Source: Pantoea agglomerans
Lineage (GTDB): Bacteria; Pseudomonadota; Gammaproteobacteria; Enterobacterales; Enterobacteriaceae
Direction of reading: 5' to 3'
DNA length: 64,000 bases
Assembly: GCF_021397715.1 (NCBI RefSeq)
Contig: NZ_CP090207.1
Span: 4,119,505-4,183,504 of the forward strand
Shown here: positions 36,801 through 46,719 of the stretch, one piece after another
How the letters are laid out: each line of letters starts with the position of its first letter
Numbering within the stretch: the first letter of the stretch is position 1
Translations under genes and position numbers: made by a program
The notes under the pieces: model-generated
Databases searched by the model: none
Seen by the model: the letters and a program-made list of their open reading frames with translations, nothing else
Told to the model about the DNA's origin: nothing

Positions 36801-39800
36801 GTGAAGCCGATGCCGCCGCTGCCCAGCAGCCCGCTCTTTTTCTTTTCTTTCAGCTGGTAGTGGCTGTCGGTCTCGGTTGCCGCGCCGATCTCCACGTCGC
36901 GCCCGGCCCGCAGACTGACGTCCCGATCGGCAGCCACCGCCGATCCGGTCACCGTCAGGTCGCGTCCGGCGATGACCGTGACGCTTTCGCCGCTCAGCAG
37001 GCTGCCGTTCTCACGGGTGGTAACGTCCCGCGTCACGCTGTGACCGCTGCTTTTTTTCAACAGACTTTTATTCTCTGAGCGCTCTTCGCTGTAAAACGAC
37101 TCACGTTCGGTGGCGCTGTTCAGCACCACGTCCCGCTTCGCCTGCAGCCCGACAGCGCCCTGTTCGCTGTGAAGCGTACTGCCAGTGACGGTAACGTCGT
37201 TCTCCCGCCCGATCACCGTCACGCCCTGCTGCCCGCTGAAGGTGCTGCCGGTGCTGCTCTCACGTGTGCTTTCCTCCTCGCGGTGGCTGCGGGTATTGCC
37301 TTCGCGCTTGTTCTCGCTGTCCTGAGCTAACAGGCTGGCGCGCGCATCTTTAATGGTGACGTTCTGCGCGCTGACGCCAATGCGGCCCCCGGTACTGTCG
37401 ACCTGCGCGCCTTCGGCCAGCAGGTTATTACCCGCCACCAGCGTCACACCCTGAGCGCCGCTCAGGGTGCTGAGCAACAGACGATCTTCCTGGCGACTGT
37501 TGCTGACCGACGAGGTGCGGCTGTCAGCCTCAAGATGGGTGGTATTGGTGGTGGTTTCAGCCCTGATAGTGATATCGCCCGCTGCCTGCACATCGAGCTG
37601 GCCGCCAGCATTGGCCTGACTGCCGGTGAGTGTGACGTCCCGCCCGGCTGAGAGAAGGAGATTGCCTCCGGCGTTGAGTTCACTGCCGAGCGCCTGCTGC
37701 CATTCACCACTAACATGCGCCAGCCGTGAACCAGCCTCTTCCATGCCGTCGCGGGTACGGTTCCCCATCGAGCCCGATATGAAAGCAAGATCCGCGGTAT
37801 GGCTGCTTTTCGCAGCGGTAATGGTCAGGTCGTTGCTTGCCAGCAAGCTGAGATTATCGGTGGCATCCAGCTTCGCTCCAGCGAGCGTTATATCAGTACC
37901 GCTGAGACGAATATCATCGGCGCTCATCGTCGCCTGACGCAGCGCATCCTGCAAATTAGTGCTGATTGTCAGTTGGTCGGCCCGCACATTAATGCTGCCC
38001 GCCTTGATATCGCCGCTTTGATGCAGAAACTCTCCGGCATCGATGGACAGCGCCTTGTCAGCAAACAGGTTAGCGGCATTGGTCACGCTGTCGGCCGAGA
38101 GTTGCAGGTTGCCTCCACCAATCACTGCCCCATCCCCGGTTAACCGCAGCGTGGTCTGTGCCAGATAAACTTTCGGCACCCACACTGTCTGAGGGCCGTC
38201 TGCCGTATCAACAGTTTCGCTGACCAGCCAGACGATATCCTGTTGCAGCGCCGCGATTTGTGGCGGCGTCAACGCCACGCCCGGCACCAGATGGAAATCC
38301 TGCGCCACTTTAGAGCCGTTGTTCATCAACTCCTGATACTGCGCCATCGCATCCCAGCCGTTAACGGAAGGCCTGCCGGTCAGTTTCAGCACCTGCTCGC
38401 GCACCAGTCGCTGCTCGTAGAAACCGTCACCCAGGCGTTTATGCACCAGTGACGGATCGTAACCCACCTGTTCGAGCAGATAGTCGCTGCTGATAAATTT
38501 GCTCTGGCTGGTAAAGCGCTCGTCAGTCACCACCAGATACGGGCTGCCCGCCGCGGTATGCTGACTGAACAGGCCGTTATTGGGGAGGGTTGTGGCGACT
38601 CTTTCCAGTTGTTGCAGCGCCGTCAGGGCCAGCTCTGCCGGTAACAGCGGTCGTCCTGGCTGAGATGGGGAGCTGAGGCCGGACTGCGTAAGCTGGCCGC
38701 CCGCTGCAAGTTCTGTGTCGCCGTCATGACGGGCAATGCCGTCTACGGCAAAGGCCAGCGGATTTCGTTCATACTCCGCACGCTCAGCGTCCACTGCCTG
38801 CAGCGCCGCTTCAAGCTGGCTGATCTGCGCCTGATTAACCGTGGTGTTGGTGATGCTGAATCCGTTTATCGTGACGTTTCCGTTGCCGGTAATGATGCCG
38901 TCAACGGTTGCCAGGGCGGTGGTCTCATCGGAATTGAAGGTCGGATACCAGTGATGGGTATCCTTGTCATAGTGATCGACAATCACTTCCTGCCGTCGCT
39001 CATTGACCGAATAGCCCCGGTTATCTACGCTTCCCCCACCTTCATGTGTCAGGTTGCCATTGGCGGTAATAACGCTGGCGTCATTGAGCAACTTATCCGT
39101 GATGCGCAGGATCATGTTGCCACCCGCCAGAATACGGGCTCCGATGCCTTCGCTTACCAGTTGGTCGCGTGTAACCGTGCCAGTAGCAGTACGCTCACGC
39201 AGATTATTGTAATCGGAGACAAACGGCGCACTATCGATGTCGATGTGACGTTCCGGGTCCCACTGTTCAATTTGCCCAATGTTATGTTCGCGCCAGAAGG
39301 TATTGTGATAAGGCGTCGGGGCACCCTTCTGGCGGTATCCACGGGTCTCATAAAAAGTCATGGCATAGCTGCCGTCGGCGTTGGGTTTAAGCGCCAGATA
39401 ATTTATCCACAGCTCAGTCAGTTGACCTTGATTGTTTTTGACACGCACCTGAGCGCGTTTGCCCGCCGCGTCAATCGCCAGCAGCGTGCCGTAAGGATTA
39501 CTCTGCGCCGCTGCCTCATCCTGGAAAGTCAGTTGCTGTGTGGTCGACGCCATGGTGCTGAGATCGGTGCTCACTGCTGAGCCGTAAGATCGCCAGTAGT
39601 AGTTATATCGATGCCACTTGTAGTCGCTGGTCTCAGCCTCACGCTCTATCACCAGCCCTTCGCGCAGGTTATCGAGCCGCCGCGCCTCAATCGTTGCATC
39701 ACCGTCCGTTTCGATAAAACTTGCCCGATTCTCAATCAGGTCATCACTGTGAAGGTGCATCCGGTCGCCGCTATAGAGCAGAGCGCCGTCCCGGTTGGTC

Positions 39801-42800
39801 AGGCGCTCACCGGTCTGCAGCGTCAGACTTTCAGTCGCCGCGATGACTGCAGGCTGTCCATGGTTGTCAATCACCCGGCCACGCACGGTGACCTCATCGC
39901 CCATCACGGTGGCGCTGTTATCCAGCGAGTCGACATTCAGCGTCAGGGCATCAGCTTCAAGACGCCCGCTGTTCAGCAGCGCACCGGTAGTGAGCTGAAC
40001 TGTTTTGCCCACCAGCATCGCAGGATTGGTTATGGCCGAGGCATTCAGCACCAGATTACCCGGCAGCAGCCAGTCAACCAGGTTAGTCAGTGCCCCGCTT
40101 AGAGAGAAGGTTACCGTCCCGTTACTGCTGATAGTTTCGCCCGCGTTGTGGGTATAGTCCTGTTGCGCGGTCAGCGTCAGCGCCTGCAAGCCCAGCAGCG
40201 TGCCGTCCTGATTATTGAAAGAGTGTGCATGGATGCTCAATACGCCAGCACTCTCCAGCCTTCCGCTCTGATTGAGCAGCACCAGCGGTGAATCAGTCGG
40301 TGAGAGATCACCGTTGATGGTGAGGTCGCCATTCGCCAGCACACGTCCCTGCCGGTTGTCCAGTTGTGCAACACCGCGCAACATGAGCGTACCAGCGCTT
40401 TGCAGCCGTCCGGCGCTGTTATCGATATCACGGACAGAAATGTCGGTGTAGGTGGTGCCGAGTAACAGGCCACCGTCGCGGTTGATAAAGCGATCGGCCT
40501 GCAGTGAGAGTCCCGCCTGGCTGCTGATCATGCCCTGTGAACGGTTATCGATCGCCGTGGCGTTCAGCACTAAATCCTGAGTGGCGACCATCTGTCCGCT
40601 CTGGTTGTTCAGCTGCGTGGCATTCAAAGTCAGCACCGCCCCGCTGTGAACTTTGCCCTGCTGATTATTGAGCGTGTCGACATGATAGAAGCCCGCGCCC
40701 TGGCTGATCAGCGTGCCGCTGGCATTCTCCAGCAGCCCGGTAGTCAGGTTTATCGTCTCAAGACTGCTGAACACGCCCTGACGGTTATCGATCGTCGCGG
40801 CATTGATTTGCTGTCCGCCGTTGCTGCGTACCGCACCGCCACTGTTATCAATCTGACCAGACAGCTGCAGGGTAAGCTGTTGCTGACTGTCGATGTTGCC
40901 GCCTGCGTTGTTCAGTACCTGCGCATCCAGCTGAAATACTTCGCCGCTCTGCACTTTACCGGCCCGGTTATCCAGATCACCGGCCAGGTTCAGCCGTGAC
41001 TGCCGCTGACTATAGAGCAGACCGCCCTGGGTGTTATCAAGACGCGCAGCGGTGATAGTCAGCGCCTCACCAGACAGCCACTGGCCGCCCGTATTGTTTA
41101 TGTTACCGGCGCGACTACCGTCGGTCTGACCTTGCACCGTCAGTTGCTGCTGGGCAGAAATCTTACCGGCAAGGTTGTTGATGTCCTGAGCAACACGTAA
41201 CACCATACCAGCAGCCGATTGCAGCACGCCGCTGGCGTTACTGAGCCAGTTCGCCGTGAGTTCCGCCTGCTGCTGACTTTGCACACTGCCCGCCGTGTTA
41301 TCGAAACCGGCACTGGTGGCAGTCCAGCTCGCCTGGCTGCCCATCCAGCCCTGGGCATTGCCCATCTCCTGCGCCTGGAGGGTCTGGTTTAACCGGCTGA
41401 AAATTCGGCCATTGCTGTTATCCAGACGGCCGGAGAACTGCATATCCAGCGTGTCCAGCGCATTGATCGCGCCCTGAGCATTCAACAGATTCGCGGCGCT
41501 GGCCTGCGTGCGGCCATTGCCGGTAAGGCTGCCGCCCTGATTGTCCCAATCGCCCGTCAGATTGAGCGTAAGTGCCTGCTGGCTAAAAATCAGTCCTGAC
41601 TGGCGATTGGTCAGCGATCCACCCTGCAGGAGAAGATCGCCACCGCTTTGCAACGATCCGCCATCGTTATTAAACAGCGTCGCTGCGGTGCCACGGATCG
41701 CGAGCGCGTTTTGCGCCGTGAGTTTGCCACCCTGGTTGAGAATAGTGCCGTGGCTGGTAAGGGCGAGATCACCGCCAGATTGCAACCGGCCGCTGCCGTT
41801 ATTGAGCTGGTCTGCCGTCGCCGTAACCCGCTCACCGCCCTGCGCCATACCGTCACGGTTCTGCCAGAGTCCGCCGCTGTTGAGGGAGAGATGATGGCCC
41901 GCTTCGATCCAGCCGCCGCTGTTATCCAGGCCCTGTGGCGTCGCCAGGCTCAGATCATGCAGCGCAATCAGTTTGCCCCGGGCATTATCGATCTGGCTGG
42001 TGTTAAGCAGCAGTGATTTACCGCTGATTTCACCTGAACGGTTGCTCAGCTGGCCCGAGGTATTCAGCGTCAGCTGCTGGCCGCTGAGGATCTTACCTGC
42101 CTCATTCTGCATCTCACGCGCCGCCAGTGTGGTCAGATCGTTACTCTGAAGCGTTCCACCACGGTTATTGAGTTCGCCATCGGTACGGATAGTCAGTGCG
42201 TCACCCGCACCCAGTAGCCCCTGTGTGTTGTCAATCCCCTGACCGGCAATGAGATCCAGCGTCTTCTGGCCAATCACTTTGCCCTGAGTATTATCGAAGC
42301 TGCTGCTGTTCACCTTCAGCGCGGTGCCGCTGATTTCACCTGTGCGGTTGCTGATCTGATCGTGCACGGAGAGGCTTAATTGCTGGCTGGAGAGCAGTTT
42401 GCCGTCGTCGTTATTGAGGCTGCTGGCTTGCGCGCTGAGCTGCGTTTCGCTTTGCGCCGTGCCGCCACGGTTGTTCCATTCACCGGTGTGAATATCCAGC
42501 GCCCCGCGCGCTACGATCTGGCCAGCCTGATTGTCCAGTCCACTTACTGTCAGGCCGAGGTCGCGCTGGCTGACGATCTCGCCCTGCGCATTATTCAGAT
42601 GCTGCACATTCAGCAACAGCTGACCGCCGTTCAGGGTGCCAGACTGATTATTCAGGTCAGCACCCGCGCTGAGCGTCAGCGCATCACCGGCCAGCAGTTT
42701 ACCCTGACTGTTGTTAACAGCCGCGCTGGCATTCATAGTCAGTGCCGCCTGGGTTTTGACGGTACCACCCTGGTTAGTCAGGCTGCCTGTTTCAAGCACC

Positions 42801-44557
42801 AGATCGCCGTTGTTACCCAGCTCACCCGCGGTATTGTCGAGCAGACCGTCAATCCGCCAGGTTTGCGCCACGTTGTCGAGTGCGACCATGCGCCCACGCT
42901 GGTTATTCAGGGAGGCGGCCCGGAAGCTGAGCTGCCGGCTCTCAATCGTTCCGTCGCTGTTATCCAGCCCACCACTCAGTGTGAAGCGGCTTTCGCCACT
43001 TCCGGTCTGTGACCATCCGGCCTGCTGGCTGAACAGGCTGCGTCCATCGATCTGCCAGCGCCCGGCGCTAATCTGCGCCTGCTGCGCCTCAATATCACCT
43101 GCCGTGTTAATCACCAGCTCATCACCATTGATCACCGCCTGACGCACGGCAACACCCCCTTCCTGAGCCGTCAGCGTTGCGCGGCTGGCCGCGATCTGAG
43201 CGCCACTGAGATCGACCCGGCGTCCGCGCACGCTGACCTCTTTTTTGCTCAGCAGGCTACCGCTTGCGCGAATGACATCCTGGCTCTCAAGCTGCAGATT
43301 AGCTTCCTGCACAACCTGGCTGCTGGCATCGCTGCCTGCCAGCAGGTGTCCGCTGCTCTGTATGCCGCGGGCCGCGGTCAGCCGCACATCACCTGCCGCC
43401 GCCAGGGTGCCGGACTGAGTGATTCCGCCTTCGCGGCTCCGGACCGTCAGCTGACCACCACTGTGGAGTTTGCCCTGATAGTCAATATCCTCTCTGGCCG
43501 CCAGGCTGATGTCGCCTCCAGCCTGCGTCACGCCATCCTGTGCCGCCGATTGCCAGACGAGCTTACCTTCGCTGCTCACCACCAGCGTTTTGCCCGCCTG
43601 AACCTGGGCATTCTGATTACGTACGCCAACGCCCGCTTCGGTGCCAATCATGCGGATCTGGCCGCTGTACATGCCGCCCATCTGCCCCATGTCGATCGCC
43701 AGTTCAGGTCTGGCGCTGCCGTCGTCAGCCAGCGGTGTGACCGTCTGTGCGTCTGCGCTTACGCGGTTGCGACCGGCCACCACCGCCAGCTCTTTTTTGG
43801 CCCAGACGCCCGCATTGATCTCCACCGCGCGGGCCAGTACATCAACGTACTCAGTATCATGACGGGGATCGCCGTTGAGTCCGCCGCCTTCAATGCGCAC
43901 CACGCCACGTTCGACCTGATAACCCGCCAGGCTGCCGTCAGCATTGAGTTGTGGCTTGCCAGTGGTCAGCGTCATGCGGCCGGCGTTGATGGTGCCGCAT
44001 CCGTTACAGACGATCCCGGCCGGGTTGGCAACGATCACCTGCGCCCGTCCGCCCGCCACTTCCATATAACCACGTAGCTGGCTGGGATTATTGCTGTTTA
44101 CTTCGTTGATGATCACCCGCGCCGCTGGGGCGTTTGGGTTGAGAACCGGGTTGCCCTGAATCATTCCGGCCAGTTGTGTTGAGGTCATCACTGCGGAGTT
44201 ATTCAGGATGGCGCCATTCTGCGCGACGTCGAATTGCTGATACTGGTTATGCGAGATACCCGCCTGATTGGGGGCCGTGATATTGACCTGTGGCAACCCG
44301 TTCTGGGTAGCGATGATATCCGGCCGCTGTCCTGGCGTAGCATTACTATCCGCTACAATGCCGTTCGCCATTGCTGGCCCGGCAAACAGGGCCAGTCCAA
44401 GCAGCCACGTCGCACGGCGTAGAGTGACCCAGAGGCGCGCCGAACCGTTGCCACAACTCTGGCCCGGTTCAGTGCTGCAACTGCGGGCCAGTTCCGATAC
44501 CACACGGAGTTCCCCATGGGTACGGCTGAAGATAATACGATAGCAATGTTTATTCAT
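33860..44557 (-). CDS. cdiA: Contact-dependent growth inhibition effector CdiA (filamentous hemagglutinin)
   Basis: A 3565-residue TpsA exoprotein. Residues 1 to about 45 are an extended signal peptide region (MNKHCYRIIFSRTHGEL), with predicted cleavage after PAMA at residue 64. The TPS secretion domain follows (about 65-330, with VIVANPAGIVCNGCG). Then come FHA-type repeats with the recurring LNNxxG pattern, a distinct Tyr/Trp-rich block near residues 1630-1800, a second repeat region to about 3000, and a pretoxin domain ending in VENN at 3310-3313 (34619-34630). The C-terminal ~250 residues are the toxin region. The last ~110 (from GKGSALPTPK) are AT-rich with RPNAGIEPQDSLKLF and HRFEGTNGEYHWNGS; I cannot name this toxin family. 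It is exported by CdiB. Confidence 0.93.
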   Translation of the reverse strand: MNKHCYRIIFSRTHGELRVVSELARSCSTEPGQSCGNGSARLWVTLRRATWLLGLALFAGPAMANGIVADSNATPGQRPDIIATQNGLPQVNITAPNQAGISHNQYQQFDVAQNGAILNNSAVMTSTQLAGMIQGNPVLNPNAPAARVIINEVNSNNPSQLRGYMEVAGGRAQVIVANPAGIVCNGCGTINAGRMTLTTGKPQLNADGSLAGYQVERGVVRIEGGGLNGDPRHDTEYVDVLARAVEINAGVWAKKELAVVAGRNRVSADAQTVTPLADDGSARPELAIDMGQMGGMYSGQIRMIGTEAGVGVRNQNAQVQAGKTLVVSSEGKLVWQSAAQDGVTQAGGDISLAAREDIDYQGKLHSGGQLTVRSREGGITQSGTLAAAGDVRLTAARGIQSSGHLLAGSDASSQVVQEANLQLESQDVIRASGSLLSKKEVSVRGRRVDLSGAQIAASRATLTAQEGGVAVRQAVINGDELVINTAGDIEAQQAQISAGRWQIDGRSLFSQQAGWSQTGSGESRFTLSGGLDNSDGTIESRQLSFRAASLNNQRGRMVALDNVAQTWRIDGLLDNTAGELGNNGDLVLETGSLTNQGGTVKTQAALTMNASAAVNNSQGKLLAGDALTLSAGADLNNQSGTLNGGQLLLNVQHLNNAQGEIVSQRDLGLTVSGLDNQAGQIVARGALDIHTGEWNNRGGTAQSETQLSAQASSLNNDDGKLLSSQQLSLSVHDQISNRTGEISGTALKVNSSSFDNTQGKVIGQKTLDLIAGQGIDNTQGLLGAGDALTIRTDGELNNRGGTLQSNDLTTLAAREMQNEAGKILSGQQLTLNTSGQLSNRSGEISGKSLLLNTSQIDNARGKLIALHDLSLATPQGLDNSGGWIEAGHHLSLNSGGLWQNRDGMAQGGERVTATADQLNNGSGRLQSGGDLALTSHGTILNQGGKLTAQNALAIRGTAATLFNNDGGSLQSGGDLLLQGGSLTNRQSGLIFSQQALTLNLTGDWDNQGGSLTGNGRTQASAANLLNAQGAINALDTLDMQFSGRLDNSNGRIFSRLNQTLQAQEMGNAQGWMGSQASWTATSAGFDNTAGSVQSQQQAELTANWLSNASGVLQSAAGMVLRVAQDINNLAGKISAQQQLTVQGQTDGSRAGNINNTGGQWLSGEALTITAARLDNTQGGLLYSQRQSRLNLAGDLDNRAGKVQSGEVFQLDAQVLNNAGGNIDSQQQLTLQLSGQIDNSGGAVRSNGGQQINAATIDNRQGVFSSLETINLTTGLLENASGTLISQGAGFYHVDTLNNQQGKVHSGAVLTLNATQLNNQSGQMVATQDLVLNATAIDNRSQGMISSQAGLSLQADRFINRDGGLLLGTTYTDISVRDIDNSAGRLQSAGTLMLRGVAQLDNRQGRVLANGDLTINGDLSPTDSPLVLLNQSGRLESAGVLSIHAHSFNNQDGTLLGLQALTLTAQQDYTHNAGETISSNGTVTFSLSGALTNLVDWLLPGNLVLNASAITNPAMLVGKTVQLTTGALLNSGRLEADALTLNVDSLDNSATVMGDEVTVRGRVIDNHGQPAVIAATESLTLQTGERLTNRDGALLYSGDRMHLHSDDLIENRASFIETDGDATIEARRLDNLREGLVIEREAETSDYKWHRYNYYWRSYGSAVSTDLSTMASTTQQLTFQDEAAAQSNPYGTLLAIDAAGKRAQVRVKNNQGQLTELWINYLALKPNADGSYAMTFYETRGYRQKGAPTPYHNTFWREHNIGQIEQWDPERHIDIDSAPFVSDYNNLRERTATGTVTRDQLVSEGIGARILAGGNMILRITDKLLNDASVITANGNLTHEGGGSVDNRGYSVNERRQEVIVDHYDKDTHHWYPTFNSDETTALATVDGIITGNGNVTINGFSITNTTVNQAQISQLEAALQAVDAERAEYERNPLAFAVDGIARHDGDTELAAGGQLTQSGLSSPSQPGRPLLPAELALTALQQLERVATTLPNNGLFSQHTAAGSPYLVVTDERFTSQSKFISSDYLLEQVGYDPSLVHKRLGDGFYEQRLVREQVLKLTGRPSVNGWDAMAQYQELMNNGSKVAQDFHLVPGVALTPPQIAALQQDIVWLVSETVDTADGPQTVWVPKVYLAQTTLRLTGDGAVIGGGNLQLSADSVTNAANLFADKALSIDAGEFLHQSGDIKAGSINVRADQLTISTNLQDALRQATMSADDIRLSGTDITLAGAKLDATDNLSLLASNDLTITAAKSSHTADLAFISGSMGNRTRDGMEEAGSRLAHVSGEWQQALGSELNAGGNLLLSAGRDVTLTGSQANAGGQLDVQAAGDITIRAETTTNTTHLEADSRTSSVSNSRQEDRLLLSTLSGAQGVTLVAGNNLLAEGAQVDSTGGRIGVSAQNVTIKDARASLLAQDSENKREGNTRSHREEESTRESSTGSTFSGQQGVTVIGRENDVTVTGSTLHSEQGAVGLQAKRDVVLNSATERESFYSEERSENKSLLKKSSGHSVTRDVTTRENGSLLSGESVTVIAGRDLTVTGSAVAADRDVSLRAGRDVEIGAATETDSHYQLKEKKKSGLLGSGGIGFTIGKQSTRHEIDEKGTTQSQSVSTVGSSQGSVNITAGNRLHVGGADLVAGQDLNLTGDSVTVDPGVDSRSRKETFEQKQSGLSIALSGTAGSALNTAVSSAQQARKSGDGRVSALQNTQAALNGVQAAQAAQMDGLQNGGEGGSNTIGVSASYGSQSSKSETRTESSQSQGSTLTAGRNLTVTATGKNDTAQSGDISITGSQLKAGGDLGLDASRDILLQSGQNTQSTDSKNSSKGGSAGVGIGAGSGGYGISVSASVNAAKGSEKGNGLTHSETTLDAGNRLSLTSGRDTTLRGAQASGESVKVDAGRNLTLASEQDSDRYDSRQQSTSAGGSVTFGSMTGSANVSRDKMHSTWQSVAEQTGIFAGKGGFDVTVGEHTQLDGAVIASTATADKNRLDTGTLGFGDIENHADYKVEHQSAGISTGGSVGGQFAGNMANGMLAGLNDSGSADSTTKSAVSEGTIVIRDKEKQAQDVADLSRDVENANPGLETIFDKEKEQNRLKAAQLIGEIGSQAGDIARTQGEIIATRKANDKMSGVTQTDRDRALAELKAKDPTKQYSADDVSKQVYSNFYNQAFADSGFGTGGKVQRAISAVTAAVQGLSGGNVAQAISGASAPYLAEKIHELTTDANGKVNTEANLMAHAVLGAVTSYAAGNSALAGASGAAMGEYIAQQLYPGVKRSDLSEEQRQTISALGTLAAGLAGGVVGDSTADAVAGAQAGKNAVENNHLSSKQIDTWSAEMKQCQAGGGDCSGIITKYEELSTAQQNQLISDCVTSPATCQQKYGDVLADSMAVKQAIDRAMGEDIPIKMVYDLTATWAHQMDADGIVASNNVSEQIMAKYGLDQAQADIIAGVALSALGGMNKAGKGSALPTPKATVASNGLVYKSNPKHTAGQLGNRPNAGIEPQDSLKLFESSVSSSKKYPNKEVRFSVDSKGNVHRFEGTNGEYHWNGSSGDEKNPLTGKQIPSDVQKQLGVKIK

Positions 44558-44625
44558 GGGTCACATCCGTGAGAAAAAGCGGTCCATTCAAATCGTTAGC
44601 GAAGCGGGAAAGCGGGCTTTGCCGA

Positions 44626-46356
44626 TCAGATTTCCAGATTAATGCTAAAACCTGCCGTTACGCCTGAAGTATGAAAGCCTGCAGGCTTATAGAGCGGCAT
44701 ACCAGCAAACAGGTCATAGCTGAACCGTTGCCATAGTGCGCCACGCACGCCAAGTGCGCTGCCAGCCAGTTGATGTCCAACCAGGTAGTGCGTGCCGGGT
44801 CCGCTTACCCGGCCATAATCGGCAGCCAGATAGAGCTCATGTCCGCGCGAGAAAAGATTCCAGCCGATTTCATTACGCCACAGCAGTCCTTTTTCCCCCG
44901 ACAGCATCTGTTCACCATCGAAGCCGCGTACCGTATAGCGGCCAGCAATCGCCATTCGCTCCTGCGGCGTCAGGGCATTCGGACTCCATTGTCCCCGCAC
45001 GCTGCTGTAAACCCGCCAGGGCTGCTCGCCCACGGCGAAAGGCTGATTAATGCTGAGGTCGCCCAGCAATATGCCGGTACGTGCGCTGCCCTGATGTCGC
45101 GACTCTTCCGGCGCAGGAAGCGCATTAAACGCACCGGTACCGCGCCGCCAGGCAATATTAGCGTCCAGCGTGCTGCTGCCCAGGTAGCTATGCTGATTCA
45201 GGCCCAGCTCCCAGCGCGCGGTGCGCCGCTTTTGCTGCTCAATATCGATATCGTTGACGGCGTTGGTGGCGTGCTTTCGATAGCCGCGCAGGTTAAGCGT
45301 GGTTTTGTGCGACCGATCGCGGTAGAGCAACCGGGAGACCGTGAGCTGGACATTGTCGCTCTTGCCGCTGTAGCGCAGCACCTCGTTGGCATTGGGGATG
45401 TTCTGGTGATAGGTGTAGTCGTTGTAGTTGGCGGAAACGGCCCAGTATCCTATCGGGAAAAAGTAATTCAGGGTGTGCGAGCGGTTGCCGAAAGGCCCAT
45501 GCTCAAACAAATTTTTGCCGATGTTGGCGTAGAACAGATCGTTCTGCGCAAAAGGCGCATCCACTGCGAGGGTGGCGGAACCGAGATAGCGCCCGGTAGT
45601 TCTGGAGCCGCTGTCATCCAGTCCCAGACTGAGCCGCACCGGGCGGCCTTCCTGCCAGTTGACCTGCAGATCGCTGGTGGCTTCCTTGTCGCCAGGCACG
45701 ATTTTAATGTCGGCACTGGCACTCGGCACCCGCTTAAAGTTCTCCAGACCCTGCTCAATATCCCGCAGATTCAAAATATCGCCCGATGATGCCGGAATCG
45801 CATTCCACAACCGTCCGCGCCAGGACACCGGTTCATCAAAGCGGATCTTGCTGATACGGCCCGGCTGTAACGTCAGCGTTAACACACCTTTGGTCAGATC
45901 CTGCTCCTGCGCCATCACGCGAGTGGTGACATAGCCTTTGGCGAGAATCGCATTCTGCACTTTGTTGATGGCGAGGACGATCCCCTGGCTGCCCAGGCAG
46001 CGGCCGGTGGCGTCTGCGGCGGCATTGAGCGCCCACTGAAACTGGCTGGCTGCCTCGCCAGTCAGTACAAGGCGATCAACGATAAAACAAGGATGCTCAC
46101 TGGCAGGATAATCGGGCAGCAATCTGTCGGGCCGGGGAAGATGCTCATTAGCCTGCGGCGCATTCTGCTGTTGCAGCGCACGTTCACGCGCCTGCTGACG
46201 CAACTGCTCGCGAGCATCAATCGCCTGACTTTCCTGTTGGCGGGTGTCTGCTGGCGTGGCCGCCAGCAGGGGTAAAACGCAGCTAAACAGCGATCCCGCC
46301 AGCACGACGAATAAACGCGTTAGCGATAACCTGAGGAATAAAAAAATTCGTTTCAT
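44626..46356 (-). CDS. cdiB: Two-partner secretion outer-membrane transporter CdiB
   Basis: About 576 residues, ShlB/FhaC/HecB family. A signal peptide (MKRIFLFLRLSLTRLFVVLA then GSLFSCVLPLLAA) precedes a Gln/Arg-rich helix, a POTRA region (CFIVDRLVLTG, KGYVTTRVMAQEQDLTKG) and a C-terminal beta-barrel. The barrel has the conserved IAGRYTVRGFDGE loop motif and a C-terminal aromatic strand end. It exports CdiA to the surface. I start at 46356 (TGGA upstream); an ATG five codons earlier at 46371 is possible. It is followed by cdiA after 68 bases, giving the order cdiB-cdiA-cdiI. Confidence 0.93.
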   Translation of the reverse strand: MKRIFLFLRLSLTRLFVVLAGSLFSCVLPLLAATPADTRQQESQAIDAREQLRQQARERALQQQNAPQANEHLPRPDRLLPDYPASEHPCFIVDRLVLTGEAASQFQWALNAAADATGRCLGSQGIVLAINKVQNAILAKGYVTTRVMAQEQDLTKGVLTLTLQPGRISKIRFDEPVSWRGRLWNAIPASSGDILNLRDIEQGLENFKRVPSASADIKIVPGDKEATSDLQVNWQEGRPVRLSLGLDDSGSRTTGRYLGSATLAVDAPFAQNDLFYANIGKNLFEHGPFGNRSHTLNYFFPIGYWAVSANYNDYTYHQNIPNANEVLRYSGKSDNVQLTVSRLLYRDRSHKTTLNLRGYRKHATNAVNDIDIEQQKRRTARWELGLNQHSYLGSSTLDANIAWRRGTGAFNALPAPEESRHQGSARTGILLGDLSINQPFAVGEQPWRVYSSVRGQWSPNALTPQERMAIAGRYTVRGFDGEQMLSGEKGLLWRNEIGWNLFSRGHELYLAADYGRVSGPGTHYLVGHQLAGSALGVRGALWQRFSYDLFAGMPLYKPAGFHTSGVTAGFSINLEI

Positions 46357-46371
46357 GAAAATCCATTTCAT

Positions 46372-46672
46372 TAATTTTAACCGGCTGTAATTACTGGCGA
46401 ATTATCTACCTGAAAATCAGAAAAACAATAGAATATCTTTTTTTCAGGCGGTTTCTTAACAAGAGGATTACCGAAATATATTACGTGTAATGCGGCCATT
46501 TAATTTTTGTAATAATCTGATATGGATGGGCCGTTTAATTTAAATTTATGTTGGCAAAGGGGCGTTATAACGATTATTTATTGCTTTATGAGAATTGAGG
46601 TTATTTAAAGGTTGAAAACAGTTGCCGTCAGATAACAGGCAGAAAAGGCTTTAGAGGCGGGAAAACTTAATA
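46372..46672. other. AT-rich intergenic region upstream of cdiB
   Basis: About 300 bp between cdiB and the glyS terminator, clearly AT-richer than the flanking genes. It must hold the cdi promoter. AT-rich DNA of this kind is a typical H-NS target; no single promoter stands out enough to call. Confidence 0.4.
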
Positions 46673-46674
46673 AA

Positions 46675-46700
46675 AAAAGGGACGATAGCTCGTCCCTTTT
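46675..46700 (-). terminator. Intrinsic terminator of glyQS
   Basis: Perfect stem AAAAGGGACGA/TCGTCCCTTTT with a TAGC loop, followed on the minus strand by further Ts. It lies 20 bases past the glyS stop. Confidence 0.92.
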
Positions 46701-46719
46701 CCATACTGCACTGAAAGGT

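Noticed and set aside
33860..44557. CRISPR-like or tandem repeats suspected from the repetitive cdiA DNA
   Set aside because: The periodicity is the degenerate FHA repeat of the protein; there are no constant repeats with unique spacers, and no CRISPR array elsewhere in the window.
34616..45789. Many long open frames opposite cdiA and cdiB
   Set aside because: All are antisense shadows of the repeat-rich cdiA and of cdiB; they lack family resemblance and ribosome sites.
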